DNA of 62,134 nucleotides, from assembly GCF_003024195.1 (NCBI RefSeq), contig NZ_KZ679068.1:1-62134 (forward strand), read 5' to 3'. The stretch comes from Streptomyces dioscori (GTDB lineage: Bacteria > Actinomycetota > Actinomycetes > Streptomycetales > Streptomycetaceae). Of this stretch, positions 1 to 8,751 are shown piece by piece (position 1 is the stretch's first letter; the number at the start of each line of letters is the position of its first letter). Under the pieces are notes generated by a model. That model did not search any database. It was not told the origin of the DNA and saw only the letters and a list, made by a program, of their open reading frames with translations. A program made the position numbers and the translations under genes.

Positions 1-111
1 GTGGCCAGCCGCTACGACAAACGCGACTACATCTTCAACGGCACCCTCACCGTCACCGCGATCGTCATCTGGCTCCGCGACACCATCCAAGAGCCATCAG
101 AAACGACCTAG
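1..111 (+). mobile_element. IS5-family transposase, C-terminal fragment (window edge)
   Basis: The first 36 codons read as the tail of an IS5-family DDE transposase: the motif RYDKRDYIFNGTLTVTAIVI is followed by WLRD and a TAG stop at 109-111. Only the last part of the protein is in the window, so it cannot be said whether the copy is intact. It is followed directly by permease and transposase debris. Confidence 0.75.
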
Positions 112-124
112 CCGTCCTCACTCG

Positions 125-640
125 GTGTTGTCTTCTCGGCCCCCAATTTCTGCATCCGGCCTCCCAGCCCTCTTCGTCTTCATCGGCTACGCGCTCGCCG
201 CCCTGGATCTCGCCTCGATCCTCTCCGGGGAGGACACCAATCCCATCCCCGGGATCCTGCAGAACGCGGTCGGGGCATTCGGCACAAAGATTGTCCTCGA
301 TGTCATTGTCACCTCGTTCATCGCCGGGGTCATGAGCCAGCAGGCCGCCGCGAGCCGGATCGTGTTCTCCTTCGCACGCGACAATATGTTCCCCGGCGCC
401 CGCGTCTTCTCCAGTATCTCCCGCAGGCACCGCGTCCCCATGAACGCCCTGCTCGGCGTGAACGTGGCCCCGTTGCTCATCTTCGTCTTCGTGTACTACT
501 CGCCCGATTCACTCGTCAAGATCGCGGCTTTCCAGATGCTCGCCGGATATGCCGCCTTCATGATGGTTGTCCTCCGCCGTCGGCCTCGCCTACCTCCTGA
601 CAGCAAGGCCCGATCGCGACTCCACCGCACCCGAAGGTGA
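125..640 (+). pseudogene. APC-family amino acid permease fragment
   Basis: The translation contains a run of hydrophobic helices and a segment with SFIAGVMSQQAAASRIVFSF followed by ARDNMFP, typical of the middle of APC-superfamily permeases, where A-S-R-xx-F-x-x-A-R-D precedes the second half of the transporter. A complete permease has about 450-500 residues; here only about 150 are recognisable. The N-terminus is missing and the frame breaks near 575, after the A-F-M-M-V-V helix, into an Arg-rich tail. Flanking transposase pieces suggest decay by insertion. Not functional. Confidence 0.7.
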
Positions 641-807
641 CGCCCTCGAAGTTGCCGAACGTCTACGCAGCCGCGCCACCACGCAGACGGACGCGTCAGC
701 CGGGACGCCCTCGCACAGACTCTGACATGGGCCGTCGCTCATGTGGCTATCGGCTCATCTGTTCGTTGGGTCGGTTCTGACGAGGCATCAGTCGCGGCCG
801 GTGGATC

Positions 808-1150
808 GTGCCGGATGAACTGTGGTCGCCAATGGTGCCGTTGCTGCCCGGGCCGGCACAGAAGCTGGTCGAGGGCAGACCGCAGGTGCTGGACTGCCAG
901 GTGACGTGCTGGAGGTGTCTGGCAGCAAGGCACCACCTCATCGTCGACGGGCAGGGCGTCTCGCTCGCGGTGTCGCTGACCGGCGGCAACCGCGGGCGGC
1001 ATCACCGTGCTGCTGCTCCTGCTCGACAAGATCCCGGCCGTAGCGGGCTGGCCGGGTCGGCAGACCCCGCCGGCGCCCGGATGCCCTGCTGGCCGACGGC
1101 GGCTACGGCCACGACATCTTGCGATGCACCAACCCGTCAGGCGACGCAGA
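808..1150 (+). pseudogene. Degenerate IS5-family transposase
   Basis: Pieces of an IS5-type transposase appear in different frames. M-P-D-E-L-W-S-P-M-V-P-L-L-P is the usual N-terminal start, I-V-D-G-Q-G-V-S-L-A-V-S-L-T-G-G-N-R comes from the DDE core, and a shifted frame near 1090 reads A-L-L-A-D-G-G-Y-G-H-D, the region of the second catalytic Asp. Internal deletion and frameshifts rule out function. The remnant runs up to the 3' end of the downstream monooxygenase gene. Confidence 0.7.
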
Positions 1151-1508
1151 TTCCCGGAACGGCCTGCGCTCGGAACAGGTGCGGGGTGGCGGTGAGGCTG
1201 GACGGGTACAGCTCACGGGCGGCTGCGCGCACTGTGCCGTCGAGCCGGGCGGTGCGGTAGTGGGCGGTCGACTCCCAGACGGCGTGATTGAGGAACGTGC
1301 TGCTGCCGGCGATGCCGCGGTAGAGCTGGGTGGAGATGAAGCCCGGTTGGTTCTTCAGCGCGGCCGCGTCGGTGGACCAGGCCAGCAGCAGTTGGTCGAC
1401 GTCTTCGGGGGCGACGGAGAGGACGTTGACGAGGATGACGGGGCCGCCCCCCTCGTCGAGTTGGTCGGCGAGGGTGACGTGGGTGTCCAGCTCGTGGAAT
1501 TCGGGCAT
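1137..1508 (-). CDS. Antibiotic biosynthesis monooxygenase (ABM) domain protein
   Basis: This 123-residue protein has the size and pattern of a single ABM domain, a ferredoxin-like fold that usually works as a dimer and oxidises quinone or aromatic substrates without a cofactor. V-I-L-V-N-V-L-S-V-A-P forms the first strand, L-L-L-A-W-S-T-D-A-A-A-L-K-N-Q-P-G-F the helix to second strand, and H-A-V-W-E-S the core strand. The ATG at 1508 was chosen because the domain begins there; upstream frame extension is Pro/Arg-rich shadow. It lies 44 bp downstream of the FMN reductase gene, so it is probably the last gene of a three-gene operon for quinone or electrophile handling. The substrate cannot be told. 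Confidence 0.8.
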   Translation of the reverse strand: MPEFHELDTHVTLADQLDEGGGPVILVNVLSVAPEDVDQLLLAWSTDAAALKNQPGFISTQLYRGIAGSSTFLNHAVWESTAHYRTARLDGTVRAAARELYPSSLTATPHLFRAQAVPGICVA

Positions 1509-1552
1509 GATGATTCTCTTTCGGAGGCTGGCGGGGCGATCCGGCGCTGGGG

Positions 1553-2137
1553 TCAGACCGTCCCGGACTGCAGGGCTCGATGGAGAGCGTCCAGGGCTTT
1601 GGTGAGGCCGTGCTCGACCGGTTCGGTGGGGCGGAACACTCGCTGGCCGTCGTGAAGGTGGAGCAGTTGGTCGATGAGCGGGATCGGGACGAACCCGGCC
1701 ACGTGGAGTTGGAGCGAGATCAGCACCGGTTCCAGTGCCATCGCGGCTCGGGCCCCTGCTGCCACGCCGCCATAGCTGACCAGTATCACCGGCTTGCCGC
1801 GCCATTCCCGGAACAGGTGGTCCAGGGCGTTCGTCAACGCGGCGTTGTAGCTGTGGTTGTACTCCGGCAACACGAAGATGTATGCCGCCGCGCGGTCTAT
1901 GACCTCACTGAAGGCCCGTGTGGACGCCATCTGATAGTCACGCGTACTTGGGTGCCCTGGTTCGGCGAGCATCGGCAGGTCCATCTCGGCCAGGTCGACG
2001 ACCTCGATGTCGAAACTGCCGCTCGATGCGGCCTGATCGGCGACCCACCGGGCGGTGGGTTCGCCTGCGCGGTTCGGCCGGGTGCTCGCGATCAGGACCT
2101 GAACGAGGGGACGGTCGGCGGTCGAAGGCTCGGTCAT
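1553..2137 (-). CDS. NADPH-dependent FMN reductase / NAD(P)H:quinone reductase family
   Basis: This 194-residue flavodoxin-like protein begins with V-Q-V-L-I-A-S-T-R-P-N-R, the phosphate-binding loop of the FMN_red family. It carries the second flavin-binding motif P-E-Y-N-H-S-Y-N-A-A-L-T-N-A-L-D followed by W-R-G-K-P-V. Family members use NAD(P)H to reduce FMN, quinones or azo compounds in the cytoplasm. Its ATG overlaps the TGA of the upstream VOC gene (ATGA at 2134-2137), showing translational coupling, and the ABM gene follows. The operon is divergent from an Lrp-type regulator that probably controls it. Confidence 0.88.
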   Translation of the reverse strand: MTEPSTADRPLVQVLIASTRPNRAGEPTARWVADQAASSGSFDIEVVDLAEMDLPMLAEPGHPSTRDYQMASTRAFSEVIDRAAAYIFVLPEYNHSYNAALTNALDHLFREWRGKPVILVSYGGVAAGARAAMALEPVLISLQLHVAGFVPIPLIDQLLHLHDGQRVFRPTEPVEHGLTKALDALHRALQSGTV

Positions 2138-2586
2138 GACAGGTCCGGAAGCTTTCCACTGGCCGAGAGCTCCTCGGTGAGTAGGGGGTTGACGTGCTGG
2201 GCCTCAAGTCCACCGCTGCCGTAGGGACGTGTGATGATCTCCAGCTCATGACCGCTGGGATCATTGAAGTAGACACCACGGCCATCATCGAGGTGGTTGA
2301 TGGTGCCCGGTTCCTGGTGCTTGGGGTCTGCCCAGTGTTCCAGGCCGTGCTCCCGCACCCGGGCGAAGATCGCGTCGAACTCCGCTTCGCCGACCGGGAA
2401 GGCGTAGTGCTGAGCCATGATGTCGCGGTCAGTGCTCATGAAGTCGAAGGTGATGTCAGGACTTACCTGCACCATCACGAAGTGGCCCAGTTTCACCGGG
2501 GGTTCGAAGGCCAGCATGTCGGCCAGGAAGCGGGCGGAGGTCTCGGCATCCCGGGACCAGACGATCTGGTGGTTCAAAACGCTCAT
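2134..2586 (-). CDS. VOC-superfamily (glyoxalase/dioxygenase-like) protein
   Basis: The 150-residue product has the VOC fold: N-H-Q-I-V-W-S-R-D with a metal-ligand-type His near the start, F-D-F-M-S in the middle, and G-V-Y-F-N-D-P-S-G-H-E-L-E-I-I at the C-terminal metal site with its Glu. The start at 2586 (MSVLNHQIV) was preferred because the first beta strand of the fold begins there; codons upstream in frame are not domain-like. It is the first gene of the operon with the FMN reductase and ABM genes. The reaction could be ring cleavage, lyase or binding; the sequence does not decide. Confidence 0.82.
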   Translation of the reverse strand: MSVLNHQIVWSRDAETSARFLADMLAFEPPVKLGHFVMVQVSPDITFDFMSTDRDIMAQHYAFPVGEAEFDAIFARVREHGLEHWADPKHQEPGTINHLDDGRGVYFNDPSGHELEIITRPYGSGGLEAQHVNPLLTEELSASGKLPDLS

Positions 2587-2687
2587 ACACCAAGTGTTCG
2601 CCGCGCGGTAACGAAAGCTCCAGGTGCTTGCCCCATATCTCGAAATAACTTCCACATGAACTCGTGTGAGTGCAATAAACTCTGCCA
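2587..2687. promoter_or_regulatory. Divergent promoter region, VOC operon / Lrp regulator
   Basis: This 101-bp gap separates two divergent starts and is clearly more A/T-rich than its surroundings, especially 2640-2690. It must hold both promoters and is the natural place for an Lrp/AsnC operator. No ribosome binding site is obvious in front of the ATG at 2688, so the regulator may be translated from a very short leader. Confidence 0.5.
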
Positions 2688-3665
2688 ATGAACGTTCTGG
2701 ATCAACAGATCCTTCAATGCCTGATGCTCGACGGGCGGGCTCCGATGCGGCGGATCGCCGAGGTGGTGGGGGTGTCGGAGCAGACCGCGATGCGCCGCTA
2801 CCGCGCCATGCGTGAGACAGGCGTGCTCCGGGTTCTGGTCAGCGAGGCAGCCGCCTCCGCCCGGCATCCGCTCTGGCTGCTGCGGCTGCAGTGCCGCCCT
2901 GCTGCCGCCGCCAACCTGAGTGCCGTACTCGCTGCGCGCGACGACGTCTCCTGGGTCGGGCTGTACTCCGGCGGCGCGGAGCTGATGTGCACCACGACCC
3001 TGCCCGCCGATGCGGAATGCGGCACGGGGGTCCTGCCGCGGATCTCGCACACGGCAGAAGTGCTCTCGTTCACCACCCATCTGGTCCTGCACTCGTATTC
3101 CGGCGGTCCTGCTGAGTGGTCGGGTTTTGAGGAACCGCTGAGCGAGGACGCGAAGCGGCATCTTCTTCAAGGGCGCGAGCCCAGCCGACGGAAGACGACG
3201 TACAGCCCCGTGCTCGTCGAGGACCGTCCGCTGGTGGAGGAACTGCGCCGGGACGGCAGAGCAACCGCGTCAGCGCTGTCCCGCACCCTGAACTGGCCGC
3301 CGTCCCGTGTCAGAAGCCGTCTCCAGGCACTCATGGACAGTGGCGCGGTCACCGTGGACGTGGACGTGATGCTGGAAGCGTTCGGCTATCGAACCTCCGC
3401 CACATTGCTCCTTCAAGTGTCACCGGACCGCATTGTCACGGTCTGCGAAGCGCTCTCTGGACATCAGCAGACCAGTTGGGTCGCTGCGATTACGGGCTCC
3501 GCGAACATCCTGGCCGCAGTGACCTGCCGCGACAGCCTTGAGCTCTTCACCTATGTCACGGAGCGGCTTGGCCCTCTGCCTGGGGTGACCCACGTAGAGG
3601 TCGTCCCGCTGCTCAGTAGGCTCAAACAGGCCGCCACCCGAGTGGTCGGCGGCCGCCTCGCCTAG
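2688..3665 (+). CDS. Lrp/AsnC-family regulator with duplicated domains
   Basis: The 325-residue protein is about twice the usual Lrp length. Residues 3-48 form an AsnC-type helix-turn-helix (L-D-Q-Q-I-L-Q-C-L, then I-A-E-V-V-G-V-S-E-Q-T-A-M-R-R-Y). After a first ligand-type domain, a second HTH follows at about 178-228 (V-E-E-L-R-R-D-G-R-A, L-S-R-T-L-N-W-P-P-S-R-V-R-S-R-L), then a second AsnC ligand domain with A-A-I-T-G-S-A-N-I-L-A-A-V. Such tandem proteins are common in Streptomyces. It is divergent from the VOC / FMN reductase / ABM operon and is likely its regulator. Confidence 0.85.
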   Translation: MNVLDQQILQCLMLDGRAPMRRIAEVVGVSEQTAMRRYRAMRETGVLRVLVSEAAASARHPLWLLRLQCRPAAAANLSAVLAARDDVSWVGLYSGGAELMCTTTLPADAECGTGVLPRISHTAEVLSFTTHLVLHSYSGGPAEWSGFEEPLSEDAKRHLLQGREPSRRKTTYSPVLVEDRPLVEELRRDGRATASALSRTLNWPPSRVRSRLQALMDSGAVTVDVDVMLEAFGYRTSATLLLQVSPDRIVTVCEALSGHQQTSWVAAITGSANILAAVTCRDSLELFTYVTERLGPLPGVTHVEVVPLLSRLKQAATRVVGGRLA

Positions 3666-3763
3666 AAGCTGTTTCCGTGTTGCTCTTGGTGAGCACGAGT
3701 GGACCGGCCACACAGGCGCAGGGGGACCGTCGGACATAAGCGACGTGAAGCGGTCCGTCAGAC

Positions 3764-3783
3764 GCGGCGCGGCGCGGCGCGGC
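3764..3783. repeat. Short GCGGC tandem repeat (4 units)
   Basis: Four perfect copies of GCGGC stand in a stretch with no gene between the Lrp gene and transporter debris. This is a low-complexity slippage tract, useful only as a marker of decayed DNA. Confidence 0.8.
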
Positions 3784-3889
3784 GCCGATCCCCGGCTGGC
3801 TGGAAGGCCGCGGCGGCGAGCTGCGTCGCGAAGAGACAGGTCGTCCGGATGAATACCTGTGTCCGCCTCGCAAGGCCGCCGACCTGGAG

Positions 3890-4026
3890 CTGGCGACGGT
3901 CGGTGTCCTGGTCAGCATGACGACCGTGCTGACCCTGCCGATGCTGGTCGACCGGCTCGGGCCGCGGTTGGTAGTCGCCGGCGGCGAAGTGCTGCAGGGG
4001 GTCGGCGCACTGGGCGCGGCACTGAA
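3890..4026 (+). pseudogene. MFS transporter fragment
   Basis: The translated segment V-S-M-T-T-V-L-T-L-P-M-L-V-D-R-L-G-P-R followed by a Gly/Ala-rich helix resembles the loop between adjacent helices of an MFS drug transporter (D-R-x-G-x-R/K). Only about 45 residues remain, and the frame runs straight into an IS481-like fragment, so this is a junction of two gene scraps. Confidence 0.45.
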
Positions 4027-4133
4027 GCCGAGCCCAGAACACCGGCTGCCCCCGAATGCCGATGGCCGGGGTATACCGACGCCATGCAGGACGGCATACA
4101 CCGGTGGAGGGCCGGGTATGCCGGCTGCACACC

Positions 4134-4303
4134 AGAGCCGCGAACTCGGCTTCGCCCTGGGACTGCCCGCCTCGACCCTGCACCGCATCTTGGTCCCTCA
4201 CGGCCTGAACCAGGTTGCGTACATGGATCGGCCCACCGGCCGATTCCTCCGTCGCTGCGAAACAGCCCGGCCCGGCGGCCTGCTTCACGTCGACGTCAAG
4301 TAG
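4134..4303 (+). pseudogene. IS481-family transposase fragment
   Basis: The 56-residue tail reads S-T-L-H-R-I-L-V-P-H-G-L-N, then D-R-P-T-G-R-F-L-R-R-C-E-T-A-R-P-G, then L-L-H-V-D-V-K and a stop. This is the junction between the HTH and the rve (DDE) core in IS481-type transposases, ending at the first catalytic Asp. The rest of the catalytic core is absent, so the piece is dead. Confidence 0.75.
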
Positions 4304-4339
4304 CTCGGCCGGTTCTCGGGCGGCGGTGGCCACAAGGAG

Positions 4340-5278
4340 TCAGTGCTGTGCGTCCACCATGCTTTCGATCTCCTTGAGTATGAGGGTGGGGCGGTCCTTG
4401 GGGATGTCGTGGGAGCTTCCCTTCGCGGTGATCAGCGTGCGGTCCGGGCCTTGCTTGACGAAAGTCGCCGCAGCCTCTCGCCAGCGCTGGGCGTCTTCGG
4501 GTGATCCGTCGAACGGTGTCTTCTCCGAGACGATGACCGTAGCCGGAACAGTGCTCGGCCAGGTGGCCCGGTGGTAGGCCTTGTGCATCGGTACGTAGCT
4601 TTCGGCGATGGAGATGAGCTGGCGGTTCGCCGGCTTGTCCGGGTCGTTCTTCGCGGCGTCGACCTGGGGCCGGCTCGCGGCGTTGATGCGGGCGATCTCT
4701 TCGTCGGTGTAGAGCGGTGGCAGGCTGGCGTCGACCAGGACCGCGCCGGAGAGCATCCTCGGGTTCTCCTCGGCGAAGTAGGTCGCGATCTCGCCGGCCT
4801 GTGAGTGGGACACCAGCGTCACACCGTGTGTGAGGCCCAGCTGTCGGAGTCCCGTCTTGAGGTCGCTGACGGCGCTCTTCACCTGCCATGCGCCGGGCAC
4901 TGCATCGCTCTTGCCCATGCCGGCGCGGTCGTAGGTGATGACGGTCGCGCCGGTGGCTGAGTGGAGCTTGCCGGCGAGGTCCTTCCAGTAGGAGGCGTCC
5001 TCGCCGCCACCGGAGTCCAGCACGATGGTGGGGCCGTGGCCCTTGGTGACGTAGAAGGCCAGGCGGTGGCCGTCGTTGTCGATCATGTGCAGTTCGGCTT
5101 TGTCCGTGTGGGCGACTGCGCCGGCGGAGGCGGGCGAGCTGGCCGACGACGAGGCGGAGCGACCCGTGGCGGAGTCGTTGTCGCTGCAGGCAGTGACAAC
5201 GCCGGTGGTTACGCCGAGCAGAGCGAGTGCGGACAGGGCCCGGGAGATGGACCGGAGGCTGGGTGAGGTGCTGGGCAT
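4340..5278 (-). CDS. Secreted alpha/beta hydrolase lipoprotein
   Basis: This 312-residue protein starts with a lipoprotein signal peptide (Arg near the start, a hydrophobic stretch, then V-V-T-A-C-S as lipobox) and a Ser/Ala-rich linker. An alpha/beta hydrolase domain follows: oxyanion loop V-L-D-S-G-G-G, the strand V-I-T-Y-D-R-A-G-M-G-K-S, and nucleophile elbow S-H-S-Q-A-G. The likely catalytic His is in K-G-S-S-H-D-I-P. It is probably a membrane-tethered esterase or peptidase; the substrate is unknown. The ATG at 5278 places the signal peptide at the N-terminus; an upstream in-frame ATG would add about 25 non-signal residues. Confidence 0.85.
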   Translation of the reverse strand: MPSTSPSLRSISRALSALALLGVTTGVVTACSDNDSATGRSASSSASSPASAGAVAHTDKAELHMIDNDGHRLAFYVTKGHGPTIVLDSGGGEDASYWKDLAGKLHSATGATVITYDRAGMGKSDAVPGAWQVKSAVSDLKTGLRQLGLTHGVTLVSHSQAGEIATYFAEENPRMLSGAVLVDASLPPLYTDEEIARINAASRPQVDAAKNDPDKPANRQLISIAESYVPMHKAYHRATWPSTVPATVIVSEKTPFDGSPEDAQRWREAAATFVKQGPDRTLITAKGSSHDIPKDRPTLILKEIESMVDAQH

Positions 5279-5401
5279 GGTGGATCCTAGGTGACTGAGA
5301 GGTGCTGTTGTGCTTGTGAAACCATCGTTCCGCTTATGCGGTGAGCAAGGCACCCGGCTGGCACGTGTGTTGGCGGTGTTGGGGTTGACACCGCGTGAGG
5401 T

Positions 5402-5413
5402 GGGGTTAACCCC
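5402..5413. promoter_or_regulatory. 12-bp palindrome GGGGTTAACCCC upstream of hydrolase
   Basis: A perfect 12-bp palindrome lies about 125 bp upstream of the hydrolase start, next to an imperfect repeat with GGTGT and ACACC arms at about 5372-5391. The position and symmetry suit a repressor-binding site in the promoter region, but no regulator gene is adjacent. Confidence 0.4.
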
Positions 5414-5819
5414 CGTATCCGGTCACGGGCCCGCTTCCTGGGGGCGCGGCGCCCCCCTGCAGGTGCAGGAATCGCCAGGCATCAGGAAATGCGCCGCGCG
5501 GTGAACGGACTTGTGAGGGCCAGGTGTTGCAGTTCATTGCCATGGTGGCCAGTGCGAGTCCGGATCCGGATCCGGTGATGAGCACGGGGACCGGGTTCCA
5601 CAGGCTGCTCAGTGCGAGGACCTCAACCGGGCCGTCTCCGTGGACTCCACGATTGTGTGCGCCCACGAGCACGCGGCGGGTTGGAGACAGCCTTGGCCGA
5701 GGCGTCTTCTCCTTCGTGCACCCGGCGTGTTCGTGCCGGGAGTGATCTTGTTCCCTTCGCTGACATTTCAGAGACTGCGGGAGCGTTGACAGTGCTGGTG
5801 CTGGTGCTGGTGCTGGACG
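5414..5819. other. No recognisable gene
   Basis: No open frame here shows protein-like composition. The stretch holds small direct repeats (gatccg and a GTGCTG tract at about 5791-5814) and no family motif that I recognise. It probably combines the upstream region of the hydrolase gene with decayed DNA. Confidence 0.5.
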
Positions 5820-6296
5820 TCAAGGACACGGCTGTGACCCGTCAGACTGCAGAGGCTTTGACCCGGGCGGGGACGCTGGCCGCGATACGGCTTGTCGCTC
5901 TTGCGGTTGCCGAGGCTGACGACAATCAGGCCGACTGGCTGCAGAGCGGGGTACATGACGCACTCGCGGGGCCGGGCGGTGTGCCGGACGTTGCAGCGGC
6001 CTACGGGAAGCTCGCCCGAGACCCGGAAGAAGCTGTCCGTCGGGGGCCGCAGAAACCTCGGCGTGGGCAGACGGCTCAAGGTGCTGATCTGCGCCTCGGA
6101 TCCGGCCCGGCGTCACGTCGCCCTGGAGGCGGCTGTTGTGGTTCGGAACGAGGAGTTGGTACGGGTGGTCCTCGGGGTCCAGGCTTTCCGGTCCCTCGCT
6201 GACCATACCCAGGTGTCGGTGCAGGGGCCCCAGTACGGAAACCGGTGTGTCGGCACGCAGGAAGCTAGCGAAGCCGGCTTCGTAGTGGTCGCTCAT
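5820..6296 (-). CDS. Hypothetical protein, possibly decayed
   Basis: From the ATG at 6296 the first 65 or so residues (M-S-D-H-Y-E-A-G-F-A-S-F-L-R-A-D, later S-L-D-P-E-D-H-P-Y-Q-L-L-V-P) look like a genuine soluble protein. The rest becomes Arg/Pro-rich and shadow-like, suggesting a frame break near 6100. No family is recognised. It is divergent from the lipoprotein gene at 6433. Confidence 0.3.
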   Translation of the reverse strand: MSDHYEAGFASFLRADTPVSVLGPLHRHLGMVSEGPESLDPEDHPYQLLVPNHNSRLQGDVTPGRIRGADQHLEPSAHAEVSAAPDGQLLPGLGRASRRPLQRPAHRPAPRVRHVPRSAASRPDCRQPRQPQERQAVSRPASPPGSKPLQSDGSQPCP

Positions 6297-6432
6297 GGAA
6301 CGCAGCGTGCACGGCGGTACTGACAGAACCCGGTCCTGAGTCGGGCCCTGCGGGACGACGGAGGACCGGCCTTCCTTTCCCGGGATAGGCTCAACAGCCT
6401 TTGCGTGATCGGCTTCGTGTTCCGGGGGAACC

Positions 6433-7419
6433 ATGAGAATGTCCGTACGTCCGTCTGCGGCACGGCGGACGGCCGGCACCGTCTTCGCCGTCGTGTTGTT
6501 CGGTACAGGCGCCGGGGCCTGCGGAACGGGTGTCGGCAGTGGTTCCGCCACGTCCACAACCGCCACGGAGCAGACACCGGTTCTGACGCCCGCCGAAGCC
6601 GTGGCAGAGGCTGCGGAGGACTCCGCCGGCATCACGTCTCTCCGCTACCGGATCACCGGGTCCGTACCGGACCGGGGCCGACTCAGGGGCGAGGCGTCCA
6701 TGGCTACGAAGCCGTCGGCCATGAGTATGGAACTGACCACGGCGGACCAGCGCGCGAAGGGCCCGATGGAGGTCCGGTTCGTCGGCAAGGCGTTGTACTT
6801 CGGTGGCAGCGCGCTCGACGACAGTGCGCTCGTCGGGGACAAGTGGGGCCTTGACGAGTCGGGCCTCGCGCAGTTGCGCGGCAGGAGCTGGCTCCGCGCT
6901 GAACCGGCGGCCTGGGGCCGTGGCGTGGTGGACAACAACACCTATGGTGTACTGCCCCGCCAGATTGAGGGCAGTCCGGTCGTACAGTCCACGATCCTGA
7001 CCGGTTCCAGGAATCCGAAGAGGATCGGGACCGAGACCGTCGACGGCACCCGGACGGTGCACTACAGGGGAACGGTCACCTCTGAAGGACTGCGCGCCAG
7101 CCGTGACGCCGTCACGGGCAAGGCAGCCCGGAAGCGTCAGATCGACAGTCTCGATCATTTCTACGGGCTGAGGCTCGACAAGAACCTCACCATGGACCTG
7201 TGGATCGACGGCGACGGGCGCGCCAAGCAGTTCCGTATGCGCGGCGCGACGTACACGATGCCTTACGCCACCGACGGGAAGCCGCTCAAGCCGGGCATCG
7301 GCGACCCCATCGACCTGACCTTCACCTTCCTCGACATCAACGAACCAGTCACTGTCAGGACCCCGCCCGCCGGGGACACCGTCGACCTGGCTGCGCTGGC
7401 GGATACGCATGTTGGCTGA
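6433..7419 (+). CDS. Secreted lipoprotein, hypothetical (LppX-like fold possible)
   Basis: The 328-residue product has an Arg-rich N-terminus, a hydrophobic stretch and the lipobox G-A-G-A-C-G, so it should be lipid-anchored outside the membrane. The rest alternates polar strands with M-E-V-R-F-V-G-K-A-L-Y-F-G and M-D-L-W-I-D-G-D-G-R-A-K-Q-F-R-M, reminiscent of the LppX/LprG-type lipoproteins that bind lipids. This likeness is a judgement from pattern only. GGGGGAAC just upstream acts as the ribosome binding site. The gene stands alone. Confidence 0.78.
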   Translation: MRMSVRPSAARRTAGTVFAVVLFGTGAGACGTGVGSGSATSTTATEQTPVLTPAEAVAEAAEDSAGITSLRYRITGSVPDRGRLRGEASMATKPSAMSMELTTADQRAKGPMEVRFVGKALYFGGSALDDSALVGDKWGLDESGLAQLRGRSWLRAEPAAWGRGVVDNNTYGVLPRQIEGSPVVQSTILTGSRNPKRIGTETVDGTRTVHYRGTVTSEGLRASRDAVTGKAARKRQIDSLDHFYGLRLDKNLTMDLWIDGDGRAKQFRMRGATYTMPYATDGKPLKPGIGDPIDLTFTFLDINEPVTVRTPPAGDTVDLAALADTHVG

Positions 7420-7752
7420 GCTTGCCGGGGTTTTCGGCAGGTGCTCGGCAGCGGAGTCGCGGCATGCGGGGAAGTGTTTCGTGGACTTCTTCCGGATGGC
7501 AGTGGAGCCCTGGCGGCATCCTGGGGCTGTCGGCTTGAGGCTCTGTACGGCATCGGTGCACGGCCAGCGTGCTGTTGCTGCGGGACCACATCGTGCACGC
7601 GTCATCGTGCGCGCCGTGGTACCGACGGGGACCTTGCAGCGTCCAATGGGTGGCCGCCGGGCCGGTCGGCGTCCGGCGGGTGTACCGGAACTGGCCGGAA
7701 CGTCATGGCGGCGCCGGACGAACCCGGGCCGGTAGCGCGCCCGGGAGGACGG

Positions 7753-8751
7753 TCAGTAAGTGAGCGGGCCCACACTGATGCTGGGCACCGGCACGCCGTT
7801 CTCGTCCTTTTCCGCCTCGGCGTCGGACGGTTCGAGGTCGACTTCGACGCCGGCCGGTTCGAGCGCGTCCCGGACACGCTGTCTCATCGGCTCACTCAGG
7901 TAGTTGTGGTGCAGGTCGAGCTTCCTCAGATGGGTCAGGGGCTGCCCGCTGAGCAGCGCCTCGGCGCCGGTATCGGTCAGTGTGCCGAGCGACAGGTCGA
8001 GCGCGTCGAGGCCGGCGATGACGGGCGCGGCCCCCACGGCCGCCGCGACCTCGTCCTGCATCTCGCTGTTACGCAGGGCGAGACTACGCAGCCGCGGCAG
8101 CCGGTGTCCGGACAGGATCCCCGCGAGGTCGGCGATCTCGCCGTCGCCCCCGTCGTCGCGCGCGCCCAGCCACAGTTCGAGATGCTCCAGCGCGGGCAAC
8201 TCGCTCTCGCTCACCCCGCGCAGGACATGGCCGCGCAGCCCCGCGCTCTCGACGACGAGCCTGCGCAGCGCATCGTGGCGTATGCGGGGGAACCTGAGCG
8301 GGTGCAGCCCCTCCATGTCGTAGGACTCGCCGGCCCGGACCGAGAACTCCTCCAAGGCCGGATAGCTCGCGAGCAGCGGCGTGACGTCGGTCTGGCCGAT
8401 CCGGGAGAGTCGGCACTCCTCGTCGGTGATGTCGCCGAAGAAGAGGGATCGCAGCCCGGTCAGTCTGTCCCGCGCGTCCAGGAACGCCTCCATGACCTCG
8501 TCGGGTTCGGTGTCCTCCGGGTCTCCCCAGATGCCGATGATCAGCGCGCGGATGCGCGCGCTGTCCACGGCCGCGCACAGCCGCTCGAAGGTGTCCTTCC
8601 ACCGTTCGCCGCTGCTCCATCGCTCGTATCCGATCCGCCAGGCCACGGCGTCGGCCTCGGGCAGCGCGACGCCGGCCGCGTCCCGCTCCTCGGGGAACGT
8701 GAAGGCGGGAAGTCCGTAGAGCTCGGTGAGGTGGTCGTCCTGGGTTCGCAT
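7753..8751 (-). CDS. STM4015-family leucine-rich repeat protein
   Basis: This 332-residue cytoplasmic protein has an N-terminal part with L-P-A-F-T-F-P-E and W-R-I-G-Y-E-R-W-S-S-G-E-R-W. An array of leucine-rich repeats follows from about residue 130 (P-A-L-E-E-F-S-V, L-R-R-L-V-V-E-S-A-G-L-R-G, L-P-R-L-R-S-L-A-L-R-N-S, L-D-A-L-D-L-S-L-G-T-L-T-D-T-G, L-R-K-L-D-L-H-H-N-Y-L-S). This is the pattern of the STM4015 LRR family, often present in several copies in Streptomyces and of unknown function. No other STM4011-4014-type gene is near. No signal peptide is seen. Confidence 0.8.
   Translation of the reverse strand: MRTQDDHLTELYGLPAFTFPEERDAAGVALPEADAVAWRIGYERWSSGERWKDTFERLCAAVDSARIRALIIGIWGDPEDTEPDEVMEAFLDARDRLTGLRSLFFGDITDEECRLSRIGQTDVTPLLASYPALEEFSVRAGESYDMEGLHPLRFPRIRHDALRRLVVESAGLRGHVLRGVSESELPALEHLELWLGARDDGGDGEIADLAGILSGHRLPRLRSLALRNSEMQDEVAAAVGAAPVIAGLDALDLSLGTLTDTGAEALLSGQPLTHLRKLDLHHNYLSEPMRQRVRDALEPAGVEVDLEPSDAEAEKDENGVPVPSISVGPLTY

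Noticed and set aside
5791..5814. GTGCTG tandem tract as a microsatellite switch
   Set aside because: It is not inside a supported gene and has only about four units, so no role can be argued.
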